A DNA stretch of 64,000 nt from Tubulanus polymorphus (GCF_964204645.1 NC_134030.1:9608278-9672277), one strand, 5' to 3'. Shown: positions 1 through 21,640, counted from the first letter of the stretch. Made by a program: numbers and translations. The notes: generated from the letters alone by a model not told the origin.

Positions 1-492
1 ATAAGCGGACTTGTTTCGCATTCGCAAAGTTTGTTCGTCGCGCCAGACGCGAGCGAAGTGGAGTCTTCTGTATATACGTTTAGAATTGCGTCGAAAGTCT
101 TTTGAGGTTGAGTCGGGTGAAGTATGGTAGAATAGCCACACACTGACGTGGAGAACAGATAAACAGATAGAAAATCCATTAATAATAGATCTTCTCCGCA
201 TAATTCCCCCGTCTTTCTAAGTATATTACTTCCTGCCTAACTAACCGCTAATTACCTTTTCACTCAGAAATTTACCCAATTACTTTGTGCTCCCCTGTAC
301 ATATTCCTTCACACCTGGCGATGATCACACCAGCGAGAGTTCGAAAGGTTGCGTGTTTCGATTTTAATTTTCGATAAATAAAATTAATCCTGTCAATTTT
401 ATATACAGTGGGCTTTTTAAACTTATCACGTGGATTATAGCAAAGTAGGGGCGGTATATTCGATCGTGCCATCATCACGATCTCATCAGACT

Positions 493-666
493 CCAGGGCC
501 CAGTTGCTCAGTCGTGAGTCAGTCCATTCAAAAGTGTGGTCTTGAATATTAAGACCGGGCCCTGGTGGCCTACAGCCTAAACCTTAAGTTGTTACATTGG
601 CTATAGAACTGAGTTGGTTTTAGATTGGTCTTAAATCTAAGACATGATAGTGCAACTGGCCTCTGG
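493..666. mobile_element. short MITE with CCAGGGCCCAGTTGC termini
   Basis: The left end CCAGGGCCCAGTTGC is mirrored by GCAACTGGCCTCTGG at the right end, with a second internal GGGCCCTGG at 557-565. It is about 174 bp with no coding capacity. It lies just downstream of the last visible SAM exon, in what should be an intron of that gene. The superfamily is not assigned. Confidence 0.5.
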
Positions 667-917
667 TTCTCAAGAAAGGGATATGCAAAAAAATCGCCTA
701 ATGAAACCATTAAGTCGGTAAAACGGGTGGACATTTCGAATAATAAAAAGTTAAATTCTACAGTAGGCTTCGCTCGCTCCGATCGTCTCCGTGGCAGGCG
801 GCAGTCTAGCAATAAATAGGAGGATATTCGCGTGGCCGCGACGAGTGCAAAATAATTATTTCAGTAGTAGTTTCGTTCTTAATCGTTCCCCGAGGAACGC
901 GACCAGAGTATACGTAC

Positions 918-11071
<10,154 letters not shown>

Positions 11072-11700
11072 GATCGTCGAGTTTGTGCACTTTGTAGCTT
11101 TTTCGGCGGCGAAGAACTGCGAGATATTCGGTAGATTTTTGCGCTCGCCGGCGTGCATCACAATACGCACATATCTAATGAGACGCGCTATCGAAATTCA
11201 CAGAGCGCATGCGCATCGATCGAGTTCGTCTGCTAGCTCAAGATGGCGACAACAACAAAACGCACGCAATGCGAAATACCGGCCTCTTAAAGCGCGGCGC
11301 ATACAATCCGAAGGTATGTTTTGTGCTGGTTGAACGCGTTTCAATACGCACAAAAACCTGTTCTATAGTCGGTGAATAGAACACAGCGGATTATACCGGG
11401 CGAATTTTTAGCTCAGGTGGACTTAAATACACATGCAGCATTCGGCGCGCCTTTGAAAGTTCTTTGTCCGCTTATACTCACACTCAACACACACATGCGC
11501 GACTTGTTTTATTTATAGGTTTGCGTGTGTAAATCCTCGCCAGCTTGCTCGAGCCTAACCGTGTAGCCGTGCCGTTAATATCGATTCGAAGGTCCGTCGT
11601 AATATGCGACGCCGCGCCGATCTGGATGCGATGGCGAAACACGGGTTGCGGCGGCGGCGGCGCGCGGATATTTACGAATTATTGATTACGATCGGCAAAC
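11072..11700 (-). promoter_or_regulatory. putative promoter / 5' flank of the winged-helix/PHD/SAM gene
   Basis: This CpG-rich stretch lies directly upstream of the preferred start codon and precedes 4 kb without recognisable genes. It contains dense CG dinucleotides (for example around 11630-11670) and no clear TATA box in the right place. A second in-frame ATG at 11168-11170 may be used or may lie in the 5' UTR. The promoter assignment rests only on position and composition. Confidence 0.35.
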
Positions 11701-11892
11701 GAATATAAACCCGATGAGGGGTGCGCGGAAACAACCGTCTTCCAGCGTTGTCGATAACGCGAAACGCTTTTCTTTTCGCTGGGACACGGCACAAACTTTC
11801 TAATGATGTAAACTATTTAATTATTGAAACAGTCCGTAGAAAATCGCCAGTCGAAAATAAAAGGTTTCGTGCTTCTTTTTGGCAATATAAAA

Positions 11893-12136
11893 ATCCAGGG
11901 CGGATCTAGTTCAAGGGGGTGCCCTGCGGCCAGAAAGTCTTGATTTTCATGCATTAATAAGAGTGTTTTTATAGGCACTGCATGATCGTCTCGTAATGTA
12001 CCTTGTGCTTCGATGAAAGCGTTGAAAAAATGAAAATGGCGCTTTTAAACTGTAAAAAGGCTTATTATCAATACGAAGCAAATTTTCCAAGGGGTTGCTT
12101 TGGCACCCAAAGCATCACCCCTGGGTTCACCCCTGA
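11893..12136. mobile_element. hAT-like MITE remnant
   Basis: The left end CCAGGGCGGATCTAGTTCAA and a right-end cluster of CACCCCTGG/CACCCCTG (12115-12135) frame about 240 bp of non-coding DNA. It resembles the intact copy at 47797-48052. It is intergenic, between the winged-helix gene and CNBD2. Confidence 0.4.
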
Positions 12137-13186
12137 AATTATGATATGCGAAAATGATCATACATAACCTTGATGAATTGTGACATCCATGAATTCATAT
12201 TGATCTTTTTGGACTCTTGTCTTGGCGTATTTGATCGAATGCTTTTGAAGATAAAATTTTACGTTAATCTTATTCCCTAAAAAGTTACTCTGATGTCCGG
12301 CTTTCGAACGGGGGATAAGCGGATCGAAAACGACCGTTAGTAGTTTACTCAAAAATGCACCTAAAGCTTCCTTTTAGTATGAATGGAGATTTTTTTCCCC
12401 AACGAGGCGCATGCAAAATGCGAACGAGCTAACTAGGTGAGTCAGACCAAAGGGAATTCGATTAGTAGGCCTAGCCGGGTGAAGCATAGCTATCGCGTGT
12501 GTACGTGTCTACACAATTTGATACCCGAGTTATTCTGATTCGGCGGCCAGCAGATATTTCACCGACGGATTTACAACGAAAATAGCGGATTCCATAGATC
12601 GACACCGACTCATATTTTACATAATTAACGAAGTAATTTGATGCCCGTTTAAATCACAATGACTCGATAATGCGACCGCGCGCGCGCGCATCTCGCGATC
12701 TCTTTAAAACCTGTTGCTAAGGTGATCGCGTTTTCCGACAAATTTTGTAATTGCAAATGACACTTTCTAACGCTTCTTTTTCTGGGAACTTCATGAATGA
12801 AAAATTGTCGCTGAATTTCTCGAGTCAGACGATCATCAGGCCCGCATTTATCGAGTTTGGGTCGTCTCCGTTTGCGGATTCGGTTACAGTCAGTTACATT
12901 TCGGATTTGAAATAAATATGGACGACTCGGGGAACATTACTGGAAGACCGATATTAATCTCAGCTACGAGCAATCATCTCAACGTTGTTGCTCGTAGATC
13001 TCAGTAATCAGAGTTAACATGTAAAAACCCACAATAACCGTCAGCCAATAGACGCTTTCATATCAACTGCACTTTAAGAACGTAAGGAAAGTTTATTTAA
13101 ACGACGACAGACGCTAGCGGGTGTTACATTTTTGACGTCACGCGCAAGCAGCTAACCGTGACCGGCATTAGATGTCCAATGTGATG

Positions 13187-13195
13187 CGCGTGATA

Positions 13196-13286
<91 letters not shown>

Positions 13287-13316
13287 CCTGATGAGTATAG
13301 GCTACTACAACACAGC

Positions 13317-13388
<72 letters not shown>

Positions 13389-13403
13389 CTACTACAACAC
13401 AGC

Positions 13404-13493
<90 letters not shown>

Positions 13494-13525
13494 GCTGTGT
13501 TGTAGTAGCCTATACTCATCAGGCA
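13187..13525. repeat. (TA)n arrays inside a perfect 36-bp inverted repeat
   Basis: Three (TA)n tracts (about 13187-13284, 13318-13383, 13406-13490) are separated by unique 20-36 bp blocks. Block 13285-13320 (starting TGCCTGATGAG, ending CAGCGGTA) is the exact reverse complement of 13490-13525, with 36 of 36 positions matching. Part of it also recurs in direct orientation at 13384-13407. The whole structure can fold into a very long AT-rich cruciform. It is non-coding. Confidence 0.9.
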
Positions 13526-15224
13526 AACGAAGGCGCGCGCCTATTCTAACGAGATTCTTCGATTATTGACAAAGACTATACGGCGGCTTTTTTCATACAG
13601 CCGACAGACGCGTTGGCGCAATAGAGTCGCGGGCGGAATATTTGTCCACGTCAAAATTTCGACAACGCTTTTCGAACCGAATCTCGCGTCGGAACAACAA
13701 CGCTGTCACGTCATCGCTGTGACGCAAACGTAGAGAAGGACGTCGCCGACAACGAGATTTTTCTCATCGATCGTCACCGCATCCGCTGGCGTGTAATGGG
13801 ATACGCGGCGCGGTTATGTCGTTGATGTGTTGCCATAGTGGTGTATTCCTAATTCATGTGTATAAAGTACCAGGCCGTAAAACCATCGGCCTCAATTCGC
13901 TCGGAAATACGCCGTTCGAGTAGGCACGTACTACAAACCGTAGAGTCCACGCTCGCGCTCGTCACACGGATTGTTACGATGCGTCATATCGGCCGTCATT
14001 TAAGAGTCAACAATGACTTTCTACTTCGGTTAACTTCTTGCGCTTGACGTACGATATGACGGCGGTGCATTATGTATACGGGCTATTCATGTGACACAAC
14101 CGCGCGTCGTATTTTGATCAAACTCAGAAACTGCAATAAAATGTTACAATATTCAGCCATCGTGCTCACTAGTTCTATAGTCTACTTACTCTACCCACCT
14201 GCTATTGTAGGTCAGATCAAAATAATTTCAAATCCCCGTGTTTGTTACTGTATATCATTCTTATGTTATTTTGGTTTCTCTGAAACTATCCGCGAAAACT
14301 ATCAGAGAAAAATTGTTGAATCATCAACTGTGGGTTTATACTTATCAACTCTAAACACCGAGATTGATATCAGTCTACCGGTTTTGTTACTGTATTCACA
14401 TTCCCTCGACCTTTTGTACCCGTGAACTCATGTGGAATTTATTTAGGAAGTTAGATGCGAATTTATCTTTTTCAAATTTCGTCTTCGAATTCCGGATTAG
14501 AAAGGAAAGTTAGGAATGACGATATACAGACAACCCCAGATATACCGCCCTCCCATTTACCGCGACCCCGTCTATACCGTCAGGTTTTCTCAAAGTACAT
14601 CTCCATACAAATACATAGTAAAACACCCCCGATATACCGCCATACTCTCTATACCTTGAAATAACAGGACTCAAATTGCAATGGATTTTCGCAAAGTTTT
14701 GTATTTATTACATCATTAAATAACATTTCGTTTATCAAAAATATCAACTTTCTGGATGATAAACTCTCACGTATAAGATATTTGATTTTATTCGGCAAAG
14801 TATTACATTACTTGTATGACATTCACATACATAATGACAGTATATGAAAGACGGCTGAATAATACACGAAATTAAAGGTGTCGTTACTCGTCATGAAGAA
14901 ACCGTTTTCTTTCACTAAACATCCTAATTAGGTTTTTCCCTTATAAATATAAGGAATTGCCAATCAATAGCGACAGCAGTGCGCGAATTTCTTTAATTAC
15001 ATCATAACTCGATTGAATACTTTTCATATTGAAATATGCCTTGTCCTAAAGCTCGTGTTCGTAGCGTTAGCCGATGATGCGTGATACATGTTCGACGGTG
15101 TTCGCGCTCCGACGCGAGATACACTCGAGCGTGGTCGCGAAACGCCCGATTGCGGTCGTAGGCATCGATTTTTCGGGCCTGAAAATACGATTTAAGCATT
15201 ACATTTCGAGGAAGGCTGATTCTT

Positions 15225-15470
15225 ATCATATGGTGGCTGATTCAGGCCACGCTGAGATATTTTTCAAGCACGAGAAATCTAAAAAAGATTCATTAAAGAT
15301 TTTATAGCGAGAACAAAACATTTCGGGCGAGAAAACAAAATTTGTGTTTTGTCGCGCTAAATATTTGTTTTCTCGCGCTAAACATTAGTTTTCTCGCTAT
15401 CAAATTTGTTTTCCGAATTTTCGTGTTCGAAAAAATCACGGGGTGGCCCGAATTAGCCACCATATGATTC
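15225..15470. mobile_element. inverted-repeat element with ATCATATGGTGGCT termini
   Basis: TATCATATGGTGGCTGATTC and a following GGCCACGCTGAGAT at the left are mirrored by ATCACGGGGTGGCCC and AGCCACCATATGAT at the right. The centre holds repeated TTTTCTCGCGCTAAA-type units (15340-15400). It is non-coding, about 245 bp, and ends 160 bp beyond the 3' end of CNBD2. It is a MITE or foldback element of unassigned family. Confidence 0.5.
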
Positions 15471-15620
15471 CGAATCCGAAATGGGTATTTTAATCTAGGC
15501 CACTTCGCCTTCATTTTACGAATTCTTTGGATAGTAACTCAAACTTAACGAAAGTAATCTTTATATCGATTCAAACGTCTTGTTTTGCGGCGTATTTGGA
15601 AAATAATTGATATGATATTT

Positions 15621-15626
15621 TTTATT
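15621..15626 (-). terminator. candidate poly(A) signal of CNBD2
   Basis: The minus strand reads AATAAA starting only about 7 bases beyond the stop codon. If used, the 3' UTR would be unusually short. No other canonical signal was noted closer than the repeat at 15225-15470. Confidence 0.4.
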
Positions 15627-15632
15627 GAAATT

Positions 15633-18600
15633 CTATATAACTAATACGGACTTCTTCATACCTTTCGAAGACGGTGGTCGACTATTGTTTGCGGCTGGTT
15701 GCTCATAGGCTACTTTGGGCATCGGGTTTCGGATAGAGCCGATGCAATCGGTACCGCGTTTGAAATAGTTCTTAATGCGTCGGTTGGCCACGTCTGCGTC
15801 CGGCTCGGTGGTCCGGCGCAGCTGGCGACGCTGCAGCTCGACCATGTCCTGCCGAAACAGATTCCAGACGTTGTTGCGTAAAAACTTGCTGCACAACTCG
15901 ACGTCGGTCGGGTAGAACTTCTCGAGTTTTTTCACTTTCTCTTTCGTCGCCTCATCGCTCAGGGCAATGAACTTGGACATGGGGACGCGGATGACTTCAG
16001 CTCCTTTGCTCACCAGTGAGAAATGTGTGCCGTGCGACATCAACGACGATATTCCCTAATCAAAAACAATATTGCTTTTTTATCGCGATGACAATGCAAA
16101 TAACCGCAAAACAGCGATTTCAGATTACTGCAGATAACTAAAATCCGAATAAAAGATGAATGTAGCGAACGAATCAGTTGGGCTTAAGTAAAATGGTACC
16201 TTGTTTCTCTTTAATTGGCCGGGTCATATTTTATACCGCGATAAAATTTGTAATCAGTGTATTTCAGTTACTGCCGCGCCAGTTAGGGTTAGCTTGGTCA
16301 TGATTTTAAAACAGTAATTTACAGGGTAGATAGGTGGCTTGCCGGGTCAACTAGCATTATTAAAGCCCAGCAGAAATGAGAAACAAGGTATCAATTTTTC
16401 GGCCCCTAAACAAGCATGTAAATAACTATTTCTGTCACCGCTCTACGGTTCGTAGAATTAGATCAATCACGACGTTAGAAAATTGAAATAACACCTACGA
16501 ACACGTGACCAGGGATGCAGTGGTCGACCTTGACATAAACGCCGATTCCCACGTAGTCCTCCTTTTCGTCATCGTCGAGCATAAACGGTTCGGTGGCCAC
16601 GGGCTTCTTGCGTTCTTTGGCCGAACACCTTACGGTAGGGGGTAGTAGTTTACTGATGCGCTCGAAAGGTGCCGGATGGGCGTTCGTTAAGCTGACCCGC
16701 GGTCTCGACGTCTGGGGACGTTTGCTCAAAATCGGCGTCGTCGGTACTTCATCGGTCGGGGTTTGCGGCTTCGATAGAGAACGCGTGGTCGAGAATACGA
16801 GATCGGCATCGGTGAGCGGTGTCCGCGGTTCGACGATAGCCACCTTTCGCCTGGGAGTAATTTCTGCATCCGTAGTAGTAGTAGTTTCCTGTTCATCCGT
16901 TGTATCAGGTGTATCACTCGCGAATGTTCGATTGGCCATCATTATGTTGCGCACGGTACGCCGAAGATGTAGCCTTAATTGTTGCGGGTTCGTTATCCGG
17001 ACCGGTGGAACGGGTACTTCCTCCTGCTTCGGAGTTTCGCTTTTTGTAGCCGTCAACACGGTATTCCAAGCGTTTCGTCGCAGAAAATTTACGGACGTCT
17101 CCATGTCCAAAATGACGCGTTGAAGGCCGTTTTGTGGCGTGGGATGAAGCGGTTTCGGGACGAATTTGTGGAACTCTGGACATTTAGTGAGATCTACCAA
17201 ACGCAGTATATCGCAACCACCCTGAAAATAGTAAAAGGTTTTGTTTGTACGCATGCGGGCGATAACAACATTCTAAGATAGCAAGTCGTCAAGCATACAG
17301 TGTAACCTCGTACGAATTTTGCGGGCAAAGGCGGAATTGTCGTATTAAACGAGTTTCATCTTAAACAGAATCGTATTAACCCATTAGCACTCGTGAATTT
17401 CACTATGTACTGCTAAGTGTCTCTTACTCCCGCAGAATATTCAAGGGAAAATCCATCATTAATCACAAAACAGAATAGCTCATTTCCAGTTAATGTTTAC
17501 ATGTATTACAAGTTTATGTTATTTTGTAGTAAATAGTCAAGGCTTTCATTATGATATGAGATTCGATGAGGGGGACCACCAAATGTGACTTTTTGGCCCA
17601 CCGAAATTCATCCAAACTTACTTGGATATAAGCGAACGCTCAGATCTGTAATGTTCACACTCAAAATACACGAGATATTTCAAGAAGGAATTTCGAGGAC
17701 ACGGGTGTTATTTGTTATTAGCGGTGGGGTTCGAATCCCACTAGAACCGTTTCGCGTATAGCAGACGAAAGACTCAGGGCGGATTCGGGCGGCTTGAGAT
17801 AGGCAGGACGATACGGGCAGCTGGAGTGTTAATGGGTTAATGAGGTTCAACTGTAGTTAAAAACTTGTTCGATGCATCTCTCCTCAGTGTCTCAAACAAT
17901 ACGAATGATATCAGGTTACACCACGCACGTGCACGCATACCTTACTGACGAAATAAAGCCATTCGTTTACTTTCGTGCTTTCGACGATCAGCTTATTATA
18001 GCGGAATTCCTCGATTCTGCTGACGAAACACAGGTCCTCGATCAGCCCCGGTGGCCATGTACTGAACAAATCTAAAGATCTGTAATAGTCAAACACGAAA
18101 CACTTAGATCGTGAGAGACAAACTTCGCTTTGTCTTAATTTGGCGAGGGAAATTTTAATCCGTCTCCCTCAGCCTAGACGGCTATCCCGCAGCGGTGATT
18201 ATCTGTTCGTCTTAAGAGTAGAGAAAATGCGCGTGTAAACACGGAGAAAATTTCAGTAGTGGATTTTCGTGCTCTTACCGTAAAAACTCCTTCCTGTATT
18301 GTAATTCTCCCATCATGACGTCATACAGCCCGTGCTCCATGAAGTCCTCTCTATCGACGGCTAGCAATTCGGTGTCTTCGAAACAAACTATGGAAGCGTT
18401 CCTGGTGGTATTTTTCAGCAACGCGATTTCCTAGAAACATTAAATCAGAGAATGATCATCGTTTACTGCGATTCGTAGGTGGAGATTTGAAACTTATCTT
18501 TCGAGAAAATTGTCGCGGCCTATACCCCGAATACTTCTCCTTTGCGTAGTATCGACACTTCCGGTCGGACGAAGATGCTGTCACTGTCGGTATCGAACAC

Positions 18601-21600
18601 GACCGACACTGCTCCGGAGAATATGAAGTAGAAACTGTGGCCCACGTGACCTTTCCGCACGATAACTCGCTTCTTGTTAAAACTATATAGATAGATGATT
18701 TAAAAAAAGGTCCGGATTAAAGGGGAATGATTTGAGGAGATATTTTCTCCCATTACAGAGAAAAGAAACATCGGTTATTCCGGATTCCAACGTCCGAAAT
18801 TTCGTCACCAAATTATTCCTATTTTGGGTTCAATGATATCATTATTATTTTTTTTCGTTACATGGTTTTCTGTGGGTGGAAAATTCTTGATTCTCGAATT
18901 TAGAAAAGAAAAACTATTCTTTTTACTACAGTGGAACCTCGATAATACGAATGTTGAGGGCAAAAGTGAAATTGTCGTTTTAAATGGGTTTCGTATCATC
19001 TTAATCTTGATTGATATAAATATGTTAACCGGGGCCAATCATCGTGATAAACGGGTTTCGTCTTTAACAGAATCGTATTCACGAGACTCCACTTTACAGA
19101 TCTTCTAAACGTTATCACGCTGCAGTTTTCAGAGAGACAGCCAGGGAAGGTTTTTTCAAATTTTGCAATTCGCAGCTATGGAGAAGCACATTCACATTCA
19201 TAGATATCTTACTTGCAGTAGCGCACAACGCGACACAGTAGATATTGCATACGTTGCGTGTATTTACGGAAACTGTGTAGTCCTCGCATGAGACTGGCGA
19301 TCGATGCGAGTTCGTCGTCCGTTCTTTTGTCGGGTCGTTTTTCGACCACTCGCTTCGCATAATCCGGCCAAGTCAACTGGAAGTCGAAACGAACGGTCAA
19401 GCGAATCGGTAGATTCACCAGGAAAAGAAGAACTCAAAATGCATATTACTATTGCATCGATGAAAATGATTCACATTTAGTTCAATTTGAAGCATGATCT
19501 AAATAACAGAACTGATTTTAATTTTTTTAAATTTTGTACATTTTTCTGCTCTCCTTTGACAGTAGATTCATACTTGCACTTGAATCTCATTTTTCACGTT
19601 AAATCTCTTAAATAAATAGTTGTTTTCATAACTGATACCACATGATCGGACAACAAACACCTCATAAACAGGAATTTTCCATTTCTTGAAAACGCTTTCA
19701 AAATACGCTTTAGAAGAAATATATGACCAATTCTTAATGTGCGGACTCGTCTCATCGATCCGGGGTTTGTGGGTTCGAATCCTGGTGGTGACGGGTTCGC
19801 AGTCGATGTCACTTCTCTGGCCTCTTACCCCCACTAAAAAGGGTTAAAGAAAAAGTGAAGCCCTAATACCGCCATGCGTTACGTCCAGATGGTTGAAAAA
19901 ATATTCTACCTCAGCTTTGCGTTTGAAATCCCTCGGGTTGAACGAAACTTCTTCTAAATTACCATCTTCGTTTTGTGTGACACCTAATTTCCTTTTCGTG
20001 GGGATGTCGATGTGCATGCTTTCTAAGTCGATGTAACCAGACCTGCTGTACTTTCTCAAGGCCGAACACACGGCGCACATCATTCGCACAACGCGAGCCC
20101 ATTTTCGCCATATCAGTATTGGCTGTTGATGTATACGGAAAGTCGTTTGTTGTATGCGATTTCAAATCTTCTAGATTCAAACGTTTCGTAATGGGGTATC
20201 GGCACAAACCAGACTCAATTATACGTAGTTCTTTTTCAATTAACTTTTATTTTTAGGCTCCGTAATGGAAATGTTGTCAAATAAGTCATCAAATAGATAT
20301 AAGATTGACATTTCCAATAAGTGTATGGTATGGTTTTATTAGAAATTTACTAATGAGATTTAATTTAGAATTTACTAATGAGAAACGATTGATAGAACAC
20401 TATATCCGTGTTGACGCGATGTAGAGAGAATACCACAATTATAACGAAAAATTCCGAAAATGAAACTTCGAGATATTAGTTTATTTCAACGTTTCGACTA
20501 TATCCTAATAGTCATCTTCAGGAATAATGAAGATGACTATTAGGATATAGTCGAAACGTTGCAATAAACTACTATCTCGAAGTTTCATTTTCGGACTTTT
20601 TCGTTATAATTGTGGGATTCTCTCTACTAATGAGAAAAGTTGACTCGAATTCAATTGAAATGTAGAAGAAATTGAAGCGCGGTTACCGAGTAACTACTAG
20701 CGAACCTGGTGGATCCTTACCTGCCACACGTGGAATCCTCGATTGCCACAGTAGCGGTGTCGGTACCGAACTGAAGTAAAATTCAATACTTACCCGTGGT
20801 TTGTTACGTATGTCTATTTTATCTGCCGCTTTCTGAAAAATTATGGAATCAAAACTTTTTTTCAGAAAATTCGAAACATGATATATATGCAGAACTTTAA
20901 AAGTCATAATCTATGGTTAGAAAATAAAAGCAGACTTATGTTTCGCTTAGCTGTTTATGTTTCTTCTGAAAATAGGAAATATAGCTGAAATAGATATTTT
21001 CAAAATGAATGAATTCACGATTTTTTTTTCAACGTGCGGTTGAAATATGCCGTCCTCGGTTTCACGTCGTCACTGCTATCAAATGTTGCGTTCGAAAAGG
21101 CCGAACATCGCCATAAAAAATCTGCATTTCATTTCCTTAACAATGATGAATTAAGTTTTTCAAGCAAGTGACTATATCATCCCACAAACGGAGTGTAATC
21201 GTAATTTGTAAATTTCTGTAATTTTTTGCTGTCGACAATTTTTGTATCCTGCGCTCGAAAAGATTGTAAAATTTCTGGAGCAATGAATTTATATCTGAAT
21301 CGAAATCGGGGGACCGCTCCAAAGTGGGCGCCTAGAGAACCTGGAAACTTATACCGTAGATATGTGAGTGAATGATGGCATTCATTGCGGGGTTAGTGAT
21401 ATAATGGATTAAAGGCTGTGTATATCTATATACCTTCGATTTGTTTTGTATTCCGTCGGTGAATACATCGTCGTCTTCTTCTACCAGGGTTATCAGAGTG
21501 CTGGTCGATTTCGCGTGCTTAAGACTGGGCTGTCGCTTTTTCGGAGTCGGAATGTTCGTACCGCGAAGGGCGAAGTGCACTTTGGTCGCCGCCTTCACGG

Positions 21601-21640
21601 CTGCCTTTCGGTCGCGGTCACTTCTTTTTATATCGGACAT
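15633..21640 (-). CDS. CNBD2: cyclic nucleotide-binding domain-containing protein 2 (CNBD2-like), complete
   Basis: Nine exons in coding order: 21434-21640, 20794-20832, 19910-20122, 19213-19376, 18526-18682, 18279-18430, 17941-18079, 16499-17221, 15633-16055. All borders are GT-AG and phases close to give 738 residues. The N-terminus is basic with a WRKWARVVRMM segment. The first cyclic-nucleotide-binding fold (about residues 155-330) has VIVRKGHVGHSFYFI, then FGEIALL...TTRNASIV, keeping the Gly-Glu and Arg of the phosphate-binding cassette, so ligand binding is plausible. The second fold starts at KGGCDILRLVDL, is split by a long low-complexity Thr/Pro insert, and resumes at YVKVDHCIPGHVF. 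Its cassette (FGISSLMSHGTHFSL) lacks the Glu and Arg and is probably silent. The YPTDVELCSKFL...WNLFRQD tail matches mammalian CNBD2, which is linked to sperm flagella. Ciliary or flagellar function here is inferred. Confidence 0.9.
17298..17853. mobile_element. pogo/Tigger-like MITE in CNBD2 intron 7, interrupted by another MITE
   Basis: The left end is TA|CAGTGTAACCTCGTACGAA. The right end, read on the minus strand, is TA|CAGTTGAACCTCATT. The TA target duplication and CAGTNNAACCTC termini match pogo/Tigger elements. Removing 17380-17836 leaves only about 100 bp, so this is a non-autonomous copy later hit by the inner element. It lies wholly within the intron between exons 7 and 8 (17222-17940). 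Confidence 0.65.
17380..17836. mobile_element. piggyBac-like MITE nested in the Tigger-like MITE
   Basis: The element is flanked on both sides by TTAA (17376-17379 and 17837-17840), the piggyBac target. Its ends CCCATTAGCACTC and GAGTGTTAATGGG are inverted repeats beginning CCC, typical of piggyBac. It contains no transposase. An RNA polymerase III B-box-like GGTTCGAATCC sits at 17728-17738. Confidence 0.65.
18929..19094. mobile_element. pogo/Tigger-like MITE in CNBD2 intron 4
   Basis: It starts TA|CAGTGGAACCTCGATAATAC. On the minus strand the right end reads TA|AAGTGGAGTCTCGTG. It is 166 bp, bounded by TA, with no coding capacity, and inside the intron between exons 4 and 5. The CAGTGGAACCTCG terminus is characteristic of Tigger elements. 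Confidence 0.75.
19735..19860 (+). repeat. tRNA-like (SINE-type) remnant in CNBD2 intron 3
   Basis: An exact B-box consensus GGTTCGAATCC (19772-19782) lies in a GTGGGTTCGAATCCTGGTGG context, followed by a pyrimidine-rich stretch and AAAAAGGGTTAAAGAAAAA. This fits the body and tail of a tRNA-derived retroposon. No complete tRNA fold is visible. Confidence 0.35.
20421..20627. repeat. near-perfect inverted repeat, 100-bp arms and 7-base loop, in CNBD2 intron 2
   Basis: The arms 20421-20520 and 20528-20627 are reverse complements with about four mismatches; the loop is GGAATAA. Each arm contains GAAGATGACTAT...ATAGTCGAAACGTT, which itself can form a small hairpin. A third diverged copy lies at 60339-60437. 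It is non-coding and probably the end of a retroelement inserted head to head. Its transcript would be strongly double-stranded. Confidence 0.85.

Larger units (their letters stand above)
11701..15224. other. intergenic stretch, repeats only
   Basis: This is the space between the 5' end of the winged-helix gene and the 3' side of CNBD2. Besides the hAT-like remnant and the (TA)n palindrome I see no exon-like segment. The open frames here (for example 14072-14425) have no recognisable domain, no supporting splice structure and low-complexity composition. Confidence 0.5.

Noticed and set aside
1-110. GC-richer segment at the left edge as the missing SAM exon
   Set aside because: None of its minus-strand frames resembles the second half of a SAM domain or has a suitable phase-0 acceptor.
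13285-13320. CTGATGAG in the palindrome arm, the start of a hammerhead ribozyme core
   Set aside because: No GAAA segment with a closing stem II follows within the arm, so the core cannot be completed.
14072-14425. 117-codon plus-strand frame with hydrophobic stretches
   Set aside because: It is AT-rich, shows no recognisable family, no splice signals or conserved motifs, and lies in repeat-bearing intergenic DNA.
16593-17123. 176-codon plus-strand frame opposite CNBD2 exon 8
   Set aside because: It is the complement of a long, splice-bounded coding exon on the minus strand with known homology. Its own translation has no domain.
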